NCBI GenBank assembly: GCA_024742305.1
Contig: JANSYQ010000014.1
Span: 1-64,000, forward strand
Length of the DNA stretch: 64,000 nt
Direction: 5' to 3'
From: a bacterium
GTDB taxonomy: Bacteria > Bacteroidota > Bacteroidia > Flavobacteriales_D > Crocinitomicaceae
The first letter of the stretch is position 1; every line of letters starts with the position of its first letter. Of the stretch, positions 1 through 8,493 are shown in pieces. The position numbers and the translations under genes are program-made. Below the pieces are notes generated by a model. That model was not told the origin of the DNA. It did no database searches and was given only the letters and a program-made list of their open reading frames with translations.

Positions 1-103
<103 letters not shown>

Positions 104-110
104 TTTAGAA

Positions 111-141
111 AGCCTCATTCCTTCAGGAGTGAGGCTTTTTT
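111..141 (+). terminator. intrinsic terminator of the rRNA operon
   Basis: An 11-bp stem (AGCCTCATTCC pairing with GGAGTGAGGCT, one G-T pair) with a TTCA loop is followed by six T residues. It lies directly after the 5S rRNA. Confidence 0.9.
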
Positions 142-253
142 CGTTTATGAAAGTAAAACCCGTCAAAAGGGTAATCGTTCTAGTGAGCATTTTAGCCGCG
201 ATGTTTATCAAAATATTGACAACGCTACAAATTTTTGTATCTATATATGCGAA

Positions 254-649
254 ATGATATTCAAAACTAATAACAGTGAGGCTGTAGTAGTAATGCTCAT
301 TTATGTCCTAGTTTTTTCTGTGACCTTAGGGGCAATAATCAAGTTGGTGTGGATAGGACTTGCAACTTTTATGGCGTTATCCATCATACCAATCGCAAAG
401 TTTAAAACACTCACAATCGAAAAGTCAGGAGTCTACTATAAAAAACTCTTCGTAAGTACCCCAATTTTTATCAATCAGGAAACAGCAACCTTTAAAAAGA
501 ATAGCAGTAATTCAATTTATGATACGAATAAGCGCAAAGTAGGTGTATGGATAGATGGCAAGTTACTTATGCAAATAAAAATGATGAACGATAAAGAATA
601 TAGATATGTTTGTGATTGCCTACAGAAGTTAAATTACAGGATTCAATAA
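254..649 (+). CDS. small two-helix membrane protein, unknown function
   Basis: I do not recognise this 131-residue protein. Residues about 11-30 and 31-48 form two adjacent hydrophobic helices separated by a short turn. The remaining 80 residues are soluble, with alternating beta-strand-like stretches and a C-terminal helix. That layout resembles small bacterial PH-like (bPH) membrane proteins, but this is only an inference from shape. The ATG lies about 110 bases after the rRNA terminator, so the gene must have its own promoter. The 14-base palindrome TACAAATTTTTGTA at 226-239 lies just upstream. The next gene is convergent, 14 bases away. Confidence 0.6.
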   Translation: MIFKTNNSEAVVVMLIYVLVFSVTLGAIIKLVWIGLATFMALSIIPIAKFKTLTIEKSGVYYKKLFVSTPIFINQETATFKKNSSNSIYDTNKRKVGVWIDGKLLMQIKMMNDKEYRYVCDCLQKLNYRIQ

Positions 650-663
650 CCTAAGTAAGAACT

Positions 664-1377
664 TTACCAATAACGAAGAATTCGCTTCTCCCGAGAAAGC
701 AATAACTTATCTTGAAATTTCAATGCCTCTGTCCAATCTCCATGTTCGTTGAAAGTGTATTCGTATTGCCACTCCTCAAAGCCATCTTCATATATTGGAT
801 ACCCTTCAGAATCGAATTTTCCTGAGAAAACTTCCTTGGACTTTTTTACCAAATGACCGTGTTCATTGTAAAACGACTTTATTTCTCGGTCCTCGTTTGA
901 GTCTTTTTCGACCATGATTTGAAATCCATTTTCATAAAAGAAATGCACTTTCTCTCCAAATGTTGAAGGGTCGTAGAGAACCGTGATTCTATCTTGATCA
1001 TCAGTTATTTGATAACATAGCCTACCAAATTCATTTTCCCAAAAGGTGGAGTCTTTGTTATGAGTACAAATGAGCGTATCACGCTCCGCACCATATCTTT
1101 CAACTTCTATTTCATATTTAATTCGCCCCAAGGAATCGTAGATGAGCTCGGTATACGTTCCGGGCCAATGACTGAAATCTCTACGAATAACCTGACCATC
1201 TTTATTAAATTCTTCAATGGTACTTCTTGGATTTGTCAATGTTGGAGTACTACCGCCAAAGTATTCTGCTGTTTCAACGGTTGTAGAAATGTACTTTAAC
1301 ACGGGCGCATCTTGAGACCAAGAACACCATGGAGAGAAGATAAGGAGATAGACGATGAATCGCATGGAATCAATCAT
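664..1377 (-). CDS. secreted protein with YD/RHS-like repeats, unknown function
   Basis: The protein has 237 residues with an N-terminal signal peptide (hydrophobic MRFIVYLLIF core, cleavage likely after WSQ). The mature part contains repeated short motifs of the type YDSLGR, FNKDGQ, YNEHGH and FNEHGDW, which look like the YD/RHS-type strand-turn-strand repeats of many Bacteroidota cell-surface proteins. No toxin or catalytic domain is visible. It follows the DUF547 lipoprotein gene on the same strand and overlaps it by 8 bases if the first ATG is used. A second in-frame ATG at 1365 gives a cleaner signal peptide (MRFIV) and no overlap, and may be the true start. Confidence 0.6.
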   Translation of the reverse strand: MIDSMRFIVYLLIFSPWCSWSQDAPVLKYISTTVETAEYFGGSTPTLTNPRSTIEEFNKDGQVIRRDFSHWPGTYTELIYDSLGRIKYEIEVERYGAERDTLICTHNKDSTFWENEFGRLCYQITDDQDRITVLYDPSTFGEKVHFFYENGFQIMVEKDSNEDREIKSFYNEHGHLVKKSKEVFSGKFDSEGYPIYEDGFEEWQYEYTFNEHGDWTEALKFQDKLLLSREKRILRYW

Positions 1378-2377
1378 TCAACTCCCAAGAATACTCCATG
1401 TACGTTGTGTTTTTCGGATCGAAATCCAGTGGGTGATACTTCTTGATGAAGCCCATCACATCTGGGAAATCTTCGCCGTACCAATCAAAGATTTTGGAGA
1501 TTTTCGCCTCTTTCTTTGAGAATGTATTCTTCGAGGTGTCGTTCAAGAACCGCTTCGTTTGAGAAGTTAACGCGCTATTCAAATTACCGGCGGTATAGGC
1601 TTTGTTCAATAGTACCGGACATGATTCACTCGCACAGTTCAACGCAAAATGAATGCGTGGTTCATTGAATTGCTTTCGGATAATACCATTTTCCAAATGA
1701 TTGAGCGTGTATGTATTGGAACCAAGTGTCACGAACTTCTTATCCCATGGCTTACCACCTGCGATTTTTGTTATTGAGCTGGTCGGAAAATTGTCAACGA
1801 TTAATTTGATGGTAAAGATGTTGTAGGCGTTGATATAATAAGCGAGTTTTTGATTTTTGCTCCAGGAGGATTCTAGCGGAGTTGACTTAAACTCTTCAAT
1901 GATAGCGTCTAAATCAGATCGATTCTTTTTAATTCCTGCATAGTTCACATTCCCTCCACTAGAAACGTACTTCTTCAGTAATGCATCCAACTTCTTATAC
2001 TCATGAATATTGAAATCAGGAGTGTCTTCTTCGTTATCCGTAGTTTTTGGATCAGTAGTCGATTCTACTGGTACCGTCTTCTCTTTAATGTCTTCCGGAT
2101 TCACTTTGGTCTCTGTTCCATCTTCTGCAACTACCACCTTTTCGCCTTTATCATTTGTTACCACCTGAACTTCTTCTCCATCTTCATTCGTAACTACTTC
2201 CACCACGGTTTCTTTGGGCTGATCATCGTTGACTTCCGAGTTAGATTCAGTGTCGTTATTACTTGATTGTTCTGTTTTCTTCGATGTTTCTTTTTCTCCA
2301 GTTGCATCATTAGATTCAGAGCATCCAGTAACGATAAGTGCAAGTACGAAAAGAGTGGTGTAAAGCGTTTTCTTCAT
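1370..2377 (-). CDS. DUF547 domain lipoprotein with acidic linker
   Basis: A lipoprotein of 335 residues. The signal peptide ends in a lipobox with Cys19 (VTGC). Residues about 20-125 are a hydrophilic, Asp/Glu/Thr-rich linker containing near-repeats around DGEEVQVV and DKGEKVVV. The C-terminal part (about 130-335) is a DUF547 domain, recognised by its signature NCASESCP preceded by HFAL, and by the YINAYN segment. The function of DUF547 is not established. The protein is probably anchored in the outer membrane with the domain on a flexible stalk. It is the first gene of a probable two-gene unit with the downstream secreted protein. Confidence 0.85.
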   Translation of the reverse strand: MKKTLYTTLFVLALIVTGCSESNDATGEKETSKKTEQSSNNDTESNSEVNDDQPKETVVEVVTNEDGEEVQVVTNDKGEKVVVAEDGTETKVNPEDIKEKTVPVESTTDPKTTDNEEDTPDFNIHEYKKLDALLKKYVSSGGNVNYAGIKKNRSDLDAIIEEFKSTPLESSWSKNQKLAYYINAYNIFTIKLIVDNFPTSSITKIAGGKPWDKKFVTLGSNTYTLNHLENGIIRKQFNEPRIHFALNCASESCPVLLNKAYTAGNLNSALTSQTKRFLNDTSKNTFSKKEAKISKIFDWYGEDFPDVMGFIKKYHPLDFDPKNTTYMEYSWELND

Positions 2378-2412
2378 AGTATATAGACGGAAAAATAATT
2401 AGATTATTACAG

Positions 2413-2961
2413 TTATAGTCTTGATCGGTAGTCTTTGATCCAGTTTGTGTCGCTGACATCTTTTAAAAGGCGCCAAAAATTAGTATCGAGAAAGAAGTTT
2501 AAATCTACATTCTCCACGTTGTACCGTTCGTAAAGATACAGTTCTTGTTTTGGTGAAGGTTTGTGGTATTTGTTGCTCCAACCCGGTTCAGTATTGTGCT
2601 GAAAAGGGTAGGTCGCAAAGCGAATTTTCCACAGAGAATCCAACGGTTCGCAATACGCAACTTCTTTCCAAAGAGTGGAATCGAAGTGAACGCCACCGTG
2701 AATCCCGTGTTCTTCGAAGTAGTTAATGCGCTCCGGGTTGTAAACGCTGGGCCATTCACCAGAAACAATTTTAATGAATGATTGCTTATCCACGATTCGC
2801 TTGTTGTTCAAGGTTCGACCATTATCCAACCAACAAGCATAAGTGCAAATATTACCATTGGAACCCAGTGAAACGCGCACACCAAAGCATCCTTTCGCTC
2901 GTTCAGAACTGGCAAAAGATGCTCCAACTATCCAACATAAAACCAATAGTAATCGCAACAT
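2413..2961 (-). CDS. secreted protein, unknown function
   Basis: I do not recognise this 182-residue protein. It starts with a short signal peptide (MLRLLLVLCWIVGASFA). The mature protein is aromatic-rich, has four Cys residues (near 25, 38, 43 and 103) and many Trp/Tyr residues, and shows no domain I can name. It lies 35 bases upstream of the DUF547 lipoprotein gene on the same strand and could share its transcript. On its own strand, AT-rich DNA resembling a TANNTTTG promoter element lies upstream. Confidence 0.5.
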   Translation of the reverse strand: MLRLLLVLCWIVGASFASSERAKGCFGVRVSLGSNGNICTYACWLDNGRTLNNKRIVDKQSFIKIVSGEWPSVYNPERINYFEEHGIHGGVHFDSTLWKEVAYCEPLDSLWKIRFATYPFQHNTEPGWSNKYHKPSPKQELYLYERYNVENVDLNFFLDTNFWRLLKDVSDTNWIKDYRSRL

Positions 2962-3128
2962 AACTAACTGTAAATTACGAAAATTATACCGAAATGTTTC
3001 AGGTTGTTGAATTAAAACCGGTGAGCTATTCGTCCTTAGAAATTATTTGACAAATATCAGTTTTTCTACTGATAACGATTCTAGTATAACCTTCGATGTG
3101 TGGCGATCTTAGTAGAAAACAAACGAAC

Positions 3129-4325
3129 ATGAAAACTATAGCTACACTAATTGTAATGGGCTGCGCGTTAATGACATCCGCCCAAGATGTTAAACCGACC
3201 ATAGCCGTTGCGGTACCGCATGTAATGGAACTCGATGTAACACCGGATATTGCTGCAAAATATATTCAGCTCGAATTAATCAAAATGGATAATTACTCCG
3301 TTTATGACGAGTTTGACATGGCTGAAGTAATCAGTGATTCCAACGAGTTTACCGAGAATTGCTACGGGATCAGTTGCTTGACTCGCATGGGGCGTCAATT
3401 AAATGTAGATTATATCATCTGCGGTAGTTTCGACGGACTTGCGAATAAAATCGCCATTTCCTTGAAGTGGATTGACGTTAAAAAGGGAGAACTTCATTTG
3501 TCGATGGTGCGAGAATTTGACAATCAGGAAGAGGAAATTCAGCGAATGGTGGAGGTGCTGTTGAAAGAAATGCATGAAATGCCCGTGGACGGTGATTTGG
3601 TCTCCCGTCTCGAATTTAAAAATGAACTGATTACTTCTAATAATGTAGGGCGCATCAACAATTCAGGACCTAGAATTGGTTATGCATATTTGTTGGGGGA
3701 TATGAATGAGTTTGCCACACGTTCTCGCTCTAATGGCGGATTAGACATTGTTCCAGCCGTCAGTATGATTGGTTATCAATTGGAAGGTCAATACGTAGGA
3801 ACGGAAAACTTTTCGGCGCTAATTGAAGGGATTGTCAACTTTTCAGGTTTGGAACAAGGAACGTTTATTCCATCGGTTACAATTTTGAACGGGTTTCGAT
3901 TTGGTAAATCCGGTTGGGAATTCGCTTTCGGTCCGGGATTCAATTTGAAGCGATCAGCGAAAGGATTCTTTGACAAAGAGAATTTCTTTGGAGAAGGAAG
4001 TGATTATTACTTTTCAGAATCGGATTGGATGGAATATTCCCAAACGAGATACGGAAGCGATACGACCTATCAAGATCAATGGGGTGATTTTACTTATCCA
4101 TCTCCTTCGGAAGTAAGTGGTTTGGATTACGGAATGGTCGATTGCTACGATAGACGAGGACAAGTGAAATTGAGTACAACTTGGATTTTTGCCTTTGGAA
4201 GAACGTTTAACGCCGGGGCACTAAATATTCCCGTGAATGTGTTTTATTCCTCCAGTAGAGGCGGGGGAATGGTAGGACTTTCTGTTGGTTTCAACGTTCA
4301 GAAGAGCAAGAGAAGGATCAACTAA
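3129..4325 (+). CDS. secreted protein with CsgG/FlgO-like N-terminal domain and outer-membrane barrel
   Basis: I chose the start MKTIATLIVMGCALMTSAQ because it gives a proper signal peptide. An upstream in-frame ATG at 3096 would add 11 residues. Mature residues up to about 165 look like the FlgO/CsgG-type alpha-beta fold: a family-like VYDEFDMAEV segment, then YIICGSFDGL and a strand IAISLKWIDV. The C-terminal half (about 185-398) alternates hydrophobic and polar residues with many aromatics, consistent with a beta-barrel in the outer membrane. CsgG-like domains elsewhere detect or form export assemblies, but no role can be assigned here. The gene is monocistronic and convergent with the next gene. 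Confidence 0.65.
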   Translation: MKTIATLIVMGCALMTSAQDVKPTIAVAVPHVMELDVTPDIAAKYIQLELIKMDNYSVYDEFDMAEVISDSNEFTENCYGISCLTRMGRQLNVDYIICGSFDGLANKIAISLKWIDVKKGELHLSMVREFDNQEEEIQRMVEVLLKEMHEMPVDGDLVSRLEFKNELITSNNVGRINNSGPRIGYAYLLGDMNEFATRSRSNGGLDIVPAVSMIGYQLEGQYVGTENFSALIEGIVNFSGLEQGTFIPSVTILNGFRFGKSGWEFAFGPGFNLKRSAKGFFDKENFFGEGSDYYFSESDWMEYSQTRYGSDTTYQDQWGDFTYPSPSEVSGLDYGMVDCYDRRGQVKLSTTWIFAFGRTFNAGALNIPVNVFYSSSRGGGMVGLSVGFNVQKSKRRIN

Positions 4326-4331
4326 GTTGAA

Positions 4332-4898
4332 TTAAAATCTGAAAACTTTGTTGGGTGTGACGCAGCCGTGTAACTTGATGTCAGCAGGCGTAATGTCAGA
4401 AATGCTGTCTTCCAAAACGTCAAAATGATTCAGGCCGATGAAGCGACATCTTGGAGAACATTTACTAAGGAATCGATCGTAATATCCTTTTCCATAACCA
4501 ACGCGGTGACCTCGCTTGTCAATGGTTAACAAGGGAACTATGACAATGTCAAAATGCTCTGCTGCAATCACACGTCCTTTCGATGGTTCGGGAATACCCC
4601 AAGAGGAGATTTCCAATTGATCTTCCGATTCAAACAACAAGTGCTTCATTTCTTCCGTCTTGCGGTTAATTTTGGGCACGGCAACATGAGCATCAAATGA
4701 TGTAGCTTTTTCCCAAATTTTATAGGTATTCAGCTCCTTTGTACGTTCTATGGGAAGAAAGAGACTTACTTTTTTCTTTTCAAACTGAAAATTTTGAAAA
4801 AGGTTCAGCGTCACAGCATCGGAAATGCGTTGTAGTTCTCCGGGGGAGAGTGTCTTGCGTAGATCGAGATACTTTTTTCTGAGTTCCTCTTTTGTCAT
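4332..4898 (-). CDS. 5-formyltetrahydrofolate cyclo-ligase
   Basis: This 188-residue cytoplasmic enzyme of folate metabolism converts 5-formyltetrahydrofolate to 5,10-methenyltetrahydrofolate using ATP. It carries the family signature RVGYGKGYYDRFL near residues 131-143 (phosphate and substrate binding), the N-terminal basic helix KEELRKKYLDLRK, and SLFLPIERTKELNT. Length matches the family (about 180-200). It is known as ygfA/fau in other bacteria. It stands alone between two oppositely oriented genes, with stops 6 bases apart from the upstream convergent gene. Confidence 0.93.
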   Translation of the reverse strand: MTKEELRKKYLDLRKTLSPGELQRISDAVTLNLFQNFQFEKKKVSLFLPIERTKELNTYKIWEKATSFDAHVAVPKINRKTEEMKHLLFESEDQLEISSWGIPEPSKGRVIAAEHFDIVIVPLLTIDKRGHRVGYGKGYYDRFLSKCSPRCRFIGLNHFDVLEDSISDITPADIKLHGCVTPNKVFRF

Positions 4899-4987
4899 GG
4901 TCGATTAGAGTTCTTCCGAGGTTTCAAACACGGGCAAATCCTAAAAATAGTTATTTGAAGTCGAATTTGGGAGGGTTGCAGGAAAGT

Positions 4988-5017
4988 TTTGTTATTCAAA
5001 TAATAGTCGTAACTTTT
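4988..5017 (+). promoter_or_regulatory. predicted Bacteroidota-type promoter for the cytochrome operon
   Basis: TTTG at 4988-4991 and TAACTTTT at 5010-5017 (7 of 8 to TANNTTTG) are separated by 18 bases, the usual spacing for the Bacteroidota primary sigma factor. The predicted transcript would start near 5022, ten bases before the first ATG of the operon. Confidence 0.5.
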
Positions 5018-5031
5018 CCGCACTAATTAGA

Positions 5032-5217
5032 ATGAAACAGACATACTTTCTCCTTATCGGCATCTTCCTTTTAGGAACTTCAGCAATTTTAATTAAGCCT
5101 GAAAACCAAGAACGTACGCAAAAACGCGTGCTTGATGTCGAACAACTTGCCGTGGCCGACGTCTTGCTTATGTTAGGCGATGATACCCTACCATCATATT
5201 CGACAAGTAGATCCTGA
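5032..5217 (+). pseudogene. N-terminal part of the diheme cytochrome c gene, separated by an apparent frameshift
   Basis: This 61-codon stretch encodes a signal peptide (MKQTYFLLIGIFLLGTSAILI) and a short mature segment ending near LLMLGDD, then reads into a stop at 5215-5217. The following cytochrome frame begins at 5180 without any export signal. A c-type cytochrome cannot mature without export, so the two frames almost certainly form one gene. Both frames are open together only between 5177 and 5214. Removing one base there, for example from the CCC at 5186-5188, joins them as ...GDDTYHHIRQVDPEL. It is either a real inactivating insertion or a sequence error. Confidence 0.7.
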
Positions 5218-6073
5218 GCTTGTTCAATTAGGGGAGGATCTTGTTTTGAACGGATTTACGGAGCGCAACGGGAAAAAATCCAAGCGTATTTCATCTCATT
5301 TTGTGTGTACGGATTGTCATAATTTAAAACGTGAATTTTCGGACCTCACCAGTGAAAATCCAGCGGATCGCTTGAAGTATGCGAAGGCTAATGACCTTCC
5401 TTTTCTTCCGGCATCTACCTTTTGGGGCATTTACAACCGAACATCTTTTTACAATAAGGATTATGTGAAGAAATACGGCGATTTGGTTATTGATGCAAGG
5501 GATAGTTTGCAAAATGCAACGCAAGTTTGCGCCAAATACTGTTCTTCTGGGAGGTATTTAGAACAGTGGGAGCTGGACGCTGTGATGCAATATTTTAAAT
5601 CATTAGAACTGCGAATCAAGGACCTAAGTTTGAATGCAACTTCTCTCAAGAGTCTCCGAAAAATGGGGAAATTGAAGCAAGAAGAGAAGGAAGAATTGAT
5701 CGCAACCATAAAGAATTCGTACAAACTTAAGTACGATGCGACTTTCCTAGAAACAATGCCGAGAGAGGAAAGAAAGTATGGTGAAGGAGGCGACCCTGCC
5801 AACGGTGAGCTTATCTACGAAGAAAGCTGTATGTACTGCCATGGAGGTGGAAGATTGACGTATTTGGTCTTGGGTAAAAAGAAACTGGATGCGCAAATGT
5901 TTTGGTCCAATCGACAATCCTACAGTGATCAATCTTTGTATCAAATTGTAAGGCACGGAACCTACTCTAAACCTGGTAGGCGACAATATATGCCGTTATA
6001 TACGGAAGAAAAAATGAGCGACGAGCAATTGAACGACCTCATGGCTTATCTCAAACAATTAGCAGAAAAATGA
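5180..6073 (+). CDS. diheme cytochrome c (C-terminal main part, frameshifted relative to its signal peptide)
   Basis: The 297-residue frame holds two covalent heme-binding motifs, CTDCH (43-47) and CMYCH (217-221), and a likely axial Met in RRQYMPLY (near 271). A middle CAKYC (117-121) lacks the His of a heme site. The second half is a standard cytochrome c domain ending in the helix LNDLMAYLKQLAEK. Expected role: periplasmic electron transfer. As annotated it lacks a signal peptide, which is encoded in the other frame at 5032. The ATG at 5180 is probably not a true start. It overlaps the next gene by 4 bases (ATGA), so the operon is translationally coupled. Confidence 0.8.
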   Translation: MIPYHHIRQVDPELVQLGEDLVLNGFTERNGKKSKRISSHFVCTDCHNLKREFSDLTSENPADRLKYAKANDLPFLPASTFWGIYNRTSFYNKDYVKKYGDLVIDARDSLQNATQVCAKYCSSGRYLEQWELDAVMQYFKSLELRIKDLSLNATSLKSLRKMGKLKQEEKEELIATIKNSYKLKYDATFLETMPREERKYGEGGDPANGELIYEESCMYCHGGGRLTYLVLGKKKLDAQMFWSNRQSYSDQSLYQIVRHGTYSKPGRRQYMPLYTEEKMSDEQLNDLMAYLKQLAEK

Positions 6074-6957
6074 AATTATCCAACATACTCCTTGTAGCAA
6101 GTACCTTTGTGACCGGACTATCTTTTGGTCAGGATGTAGAGGAAACATTTAACGGAACCCGCATTCTGAATGGTCATTCTACAGAGACAATCAAAGCGCG
6201 TATTTTACAGTTTCGCATTGAGCACCGGTTTGGTGATCTAGCTGGAGCGAATGGTGGTTTGCAGAATTTCTTTGGGTTTGATCAGGCAGCAGACATCCGA
6301 TTCGCCTTCGAATATGGTATTACAGACAACCTCATGGTCGGTTTGGGACGAAACAAAGGTACTGGAAGACCGTACAACGCTTTGCTAGATGGATTCGTAA
6401 AGTACAGAGCACTTCGTCAGAACAAAGAGAAGAAGATACCTGTGAACCTAGCCATTTTGGGAACTTCAACCATGAGTTATGCCAAGGCTGCAGACGATAT
6501 CAATTTGGTACAAAGCTACCCCGAGTTTGCGCATCGAATGGCGTATTCCGCGCAGATTAACATTTCCCGAAAATTTGGAGAGCGCCTTTCGGTAGCCCTA
6601 ATGCCAACCTATGTGCACAGAAATTATGTGGCTGCGGATGACGTGAACGGTCTCTTCGCATTGGGAGCTGCGTTCAATTATAAATTCACCAAAGGAATTG
6701 GAATCATTGCGGAGTATTATCCAACATTCCATGATTCGTCTTTAAGAACTGAGTTAACCAACAGTCTGTCTGCGGGAATTGAGTGGACAACCAACGGTCA
6801 CAACTTTAAAGTCGTTTGTACTAATTCAAGAGGATTTACTGAAACCCAATTCATTCCTTACACGTACTCTCGTTGGATTGATGAGGACGCGGACGGGAAC
6901 AACGTTGTTGGGCAGTTCCGATTAGGATTCAGTATTTCAAGAAATTTCAATTTATGA
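6070..6957 (+). CDS. DUF5777-type outer-membrane beta-barrel protein
   Basis: The 295-residue protein has a signal peptide (MKLSNILLVASTFVTGLSFGQ) and a barrel-like body. The family-typical start of the mature region includes FNGTRILNGHS, then LQFRIEHRFGDL and the segment GFDQAADIRFAFEYGIT. I recognise this pattern as the DUF5777 barrel family of Bacteroidota. Function is unknown. The constant association with cytochromes suggests an outer-membrane partner in respiratory or redox processes. It starts inside the stop of the cytochrome gene (ATGA) and ends overlapping the next gene by 4 bases, so all three are one coupled unit. Confidence 0.8.
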   Translation: MKLSNILLVASTFVTGLSFGQDVEETFNGTRILNGHSTETIKARILQFRIEHRFGDLAGANGGLQNFFGFDQAADIRFAFEYGITDNLMVGLGRNKGTGRPYNALLDGFVKYRALRQNKEKKIPVNLAILGTSTMSYAKAADDINLVQSYPEFAHRMAYSAQINISRKFGERLSVALMPTYVHRNYVAADDVNGLFALGAAFNYKFTKGIGIIAEYYPTFHDSSLRTELTNSLSAGIEWTTNGHNFKVVCTNSRGFTETQFIPYTYSRWIDEDADGNNVVGQFRLGFSISRNFNL

Positions 6958-7313
6958 GAGTTACATACATTATCGCCGTAATAGCTATTCCCATTGGGTT
7001 TATTCTTTCTTGTAAATCGGATAAATTGGGTGAGCAAAATCCGGATTGTCCGACGGAAATTTCATTCAGTTCTCAAGTTCAACCTTTGATTCAAACCAAC
7101 TGTTCAACAAGTGGTTGTCACGCAACTCCCGGGCCGGGAAAACCAGCATTAAATTCTCATGCTGAAATTTCAGCCAACGCTTCGCAGATAAGAAACGTCA
7201 TAAATAAGAATCCGGGCGATCCGAACTTTATGCCATTAGGCGGACAAAAGCTTGCAGACAGTTTGATACAGCAATTTGAATGCTGGATTGATCAAGGATT
7301 ACAAGATAACTAA
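6954..7313 (+). CDS. cytochrome c-like lipoprotein with a Cx4CH heme motif
   Basis: This 119-residue protein has a lipoprotein signal with Cys20 (ILSC). The mature part carries CSTSGCH (50-56), a Cx4CH motif seen in a class of small cytochrome-like domains from Bacteroidota and Planctomycetes, followed by an Met-containing NFMPLGG and the C-terminal helix FECWIDQGL. The family usually binds one heme at the periplasmic face of a membrane. Here it would be lipid-anchored, placing an electron acceptor next to the DUF5777 barrel. It overlaps the barrel gene by 4 bases. Confidence 0.78.
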   Translation: MRVTYIIAVIAIPIGFILSCKSDKLGEQNPDCPTEISFSSQVQPLIQTNCSTSGCHATPGPGKPALNSHAEISANASQIRNVINKNPGDPNFMPLGGQKLADSLIQQFECWIDQGLQDN

Positions 7314-7349
7314 AGAGTAAATAAGCAATCAAATAATACAAACACGACT

Positions 7350-8240
7350 ATGAAAAAAAACTACTTTCTGATTGGATTGGCGGCTGTCTCCATGGGATTT
7401 TTTGCATTCCAAAATGACTCGCAAATGGCAGAATCCGGTATCACTACTGCGCTTAAGCACAGATTTAGTGGAGGTGTGAACGCAGCCTTGACAGGAGCGC
7501 CAGGAGAATCTGCTCAGGCATGTACACAATGTCACCAAGGAAGTACTTTGGATGGCTCACAAGAGAATAGCTTTGTTCTTTTGAATGCGTCATTACAACC
7601 CGTAACATCATACAACCCAGGAGATACGTACCAGGCAACGATTCAAATGAGTTCTAACCCAACGAAAAAAGGATTCTGTGCTACGGCCTTGGACCCATCG
7701 GACAACATGGCAGGAGCGTTCACAGGAAGTGGAATTGGGGGAACTGTTGACTTCAGTTCAGGTGGTCGTGATTATGCAACGCATACATCTACAAGTAATA
7801 CAGACCAACAAACAGCTTGGATTTGGACGTGGACCGCACCAGCATCGAATGTTGGAGACGTAACATTCTATATTGCAACAAACTCTGCTAATAACGACGG
7901 TGGAACTACTGGAGACATGATTTACTTGTCGCAGCACACTGTTGGTTCTGTTGCGAGCGTAAATGAGCAAGAAGAGTCGTTGAACTCTTTTAACGCAGGT
8001 TACAATCCTTCGGCAAATGCTATCACAGTTGATTTCACTTCGCTTTCATCAGGTGTTATGTCATTCAACTTGGTGGATATGAGTGGAAAGTCTGTTTATT
8101 CCAAATCAATGTTGAACGCAGAAGTTGGTGTGAATGAGCATACAATCGAGCTTCCATCGTCTATTGAAAATGGAATTTATGTCGTGAACTTCTTCGTTGG
8201 AAACAACCCAATGTCGGCAAAAGTTTTGGTACAGAAATAA
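7350..8240 (+). CDS. T9SS cargo with Reeler/choice-of-anchor-V-type domain and CxxCH motif
   Basis: This 296-residue protein has a signal peptide, then a LTGAPGE segment leading to CTQCH (58-62) and a beta-sandwich region (about 75-200). That arrangement matches the Bacteroidota choice-of-anchor-V / Reeler-like family, in which a GAPGE..C..CH motif precedes the domain. The last 85 residues are a T9SS type A-like sorting domain (FNLVDMSGKSVY, then GIYVVNFFV and a C-terminal KVLVQK). The protein should be exported to the cell surface. The CxxCH may bind heme, which would make it a surface redox protein. It lies 36 bases behind the cytochrome-like lipoprotein gene and ends the operon. Confidence 0.78.
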   Translation: MKKNYFLIGLAAVSMGFFAFQNDSQMAESGITTALKHRFSGGVNAALTGAPGESAQACTQCHQGSTLDGSQENSFVLLNASLQPVTSYNPGDTYQATIQMSSNPTKKGFCATALDPSDNMAGAFTGSGIGGTVDFSSGGRDYATHTSTSNTDQQTAWIWTWTAPASNVGDVTFYIATNSANNDGGTTGDMIYLSQHTVGSVASVNEQEESLNSFNAGYNPSANAITVDFTSLSSGVMSFNLVDMSGKSVYSKSMLNAEVGVNEHTIELPSSIENGIYVVNFFVGNNPMSAKVLVQK

Positions 8241-8271
8241 GAATTTTCTACAACTACTTTATGAAATATAG

Positions 8272-8302
8272 AATCCCGTCTTGGAAGAGGCGGGATTTTT
8301 TT
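8272..8302 (+). terminator. intrinsic terminator of the cytochrome operon
   Basis: AATCCCGTCTT and GAGGCGGGATT form an 11-bp stem (two G-T pairs) around a GGAA loop, followed by five further T residues. It is 31 bases after the stop of the T9SS cargo gene. Confidence 0.88.
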
Positions 8303-8382
8303 ATTGGTGTATTGGTTTAACTATAAAAGATCGGGAGAATACTTGAAATTTCCTAGTGTTTTAACATTTGGTAATTAGACAT

Positions 8383-8438
8383 TTGCCTAATTGCCTAATT
8401 GCCTAATTGCCTAATTGCCTAATTGCCTAATTGCCTAA
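8383..8438. repeat. seven perfect tandem copies of TTGCCTAA
   Basis: The octamer TTGCCTAA occurs seven times head to tail without a mismatch. It is preceded by GTAATTAGACA and followed by degenerate relatives of the same unit (TTAGATAA, TTGTACAA, TTGTCTTA) to about 8462. It lies in the space between two convergent genes, so it is not coding. Octamers are not a multiple of three, and copy number can vary by replication slippage. Confidence 0.95.
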
Positions 8439-8493
8439 TTAGATAATTGTACAATTGTCTTAATGTACAATTTTTGAATTTCCAAATTGTGCA

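Noticed and set aside
5180-6073. A cytoplasmic cytochrome c
   Set aside because: Covalent CxxCH hemes need the periplasm; the missing export signal is better explained by the frameshift from the 5032 frame.
8383-8438. The octamer array as a CRISPR array
   Set aside because: The unit is 8 bases with no spacers; CRISPR repeats are longer and separated by unique spacers.
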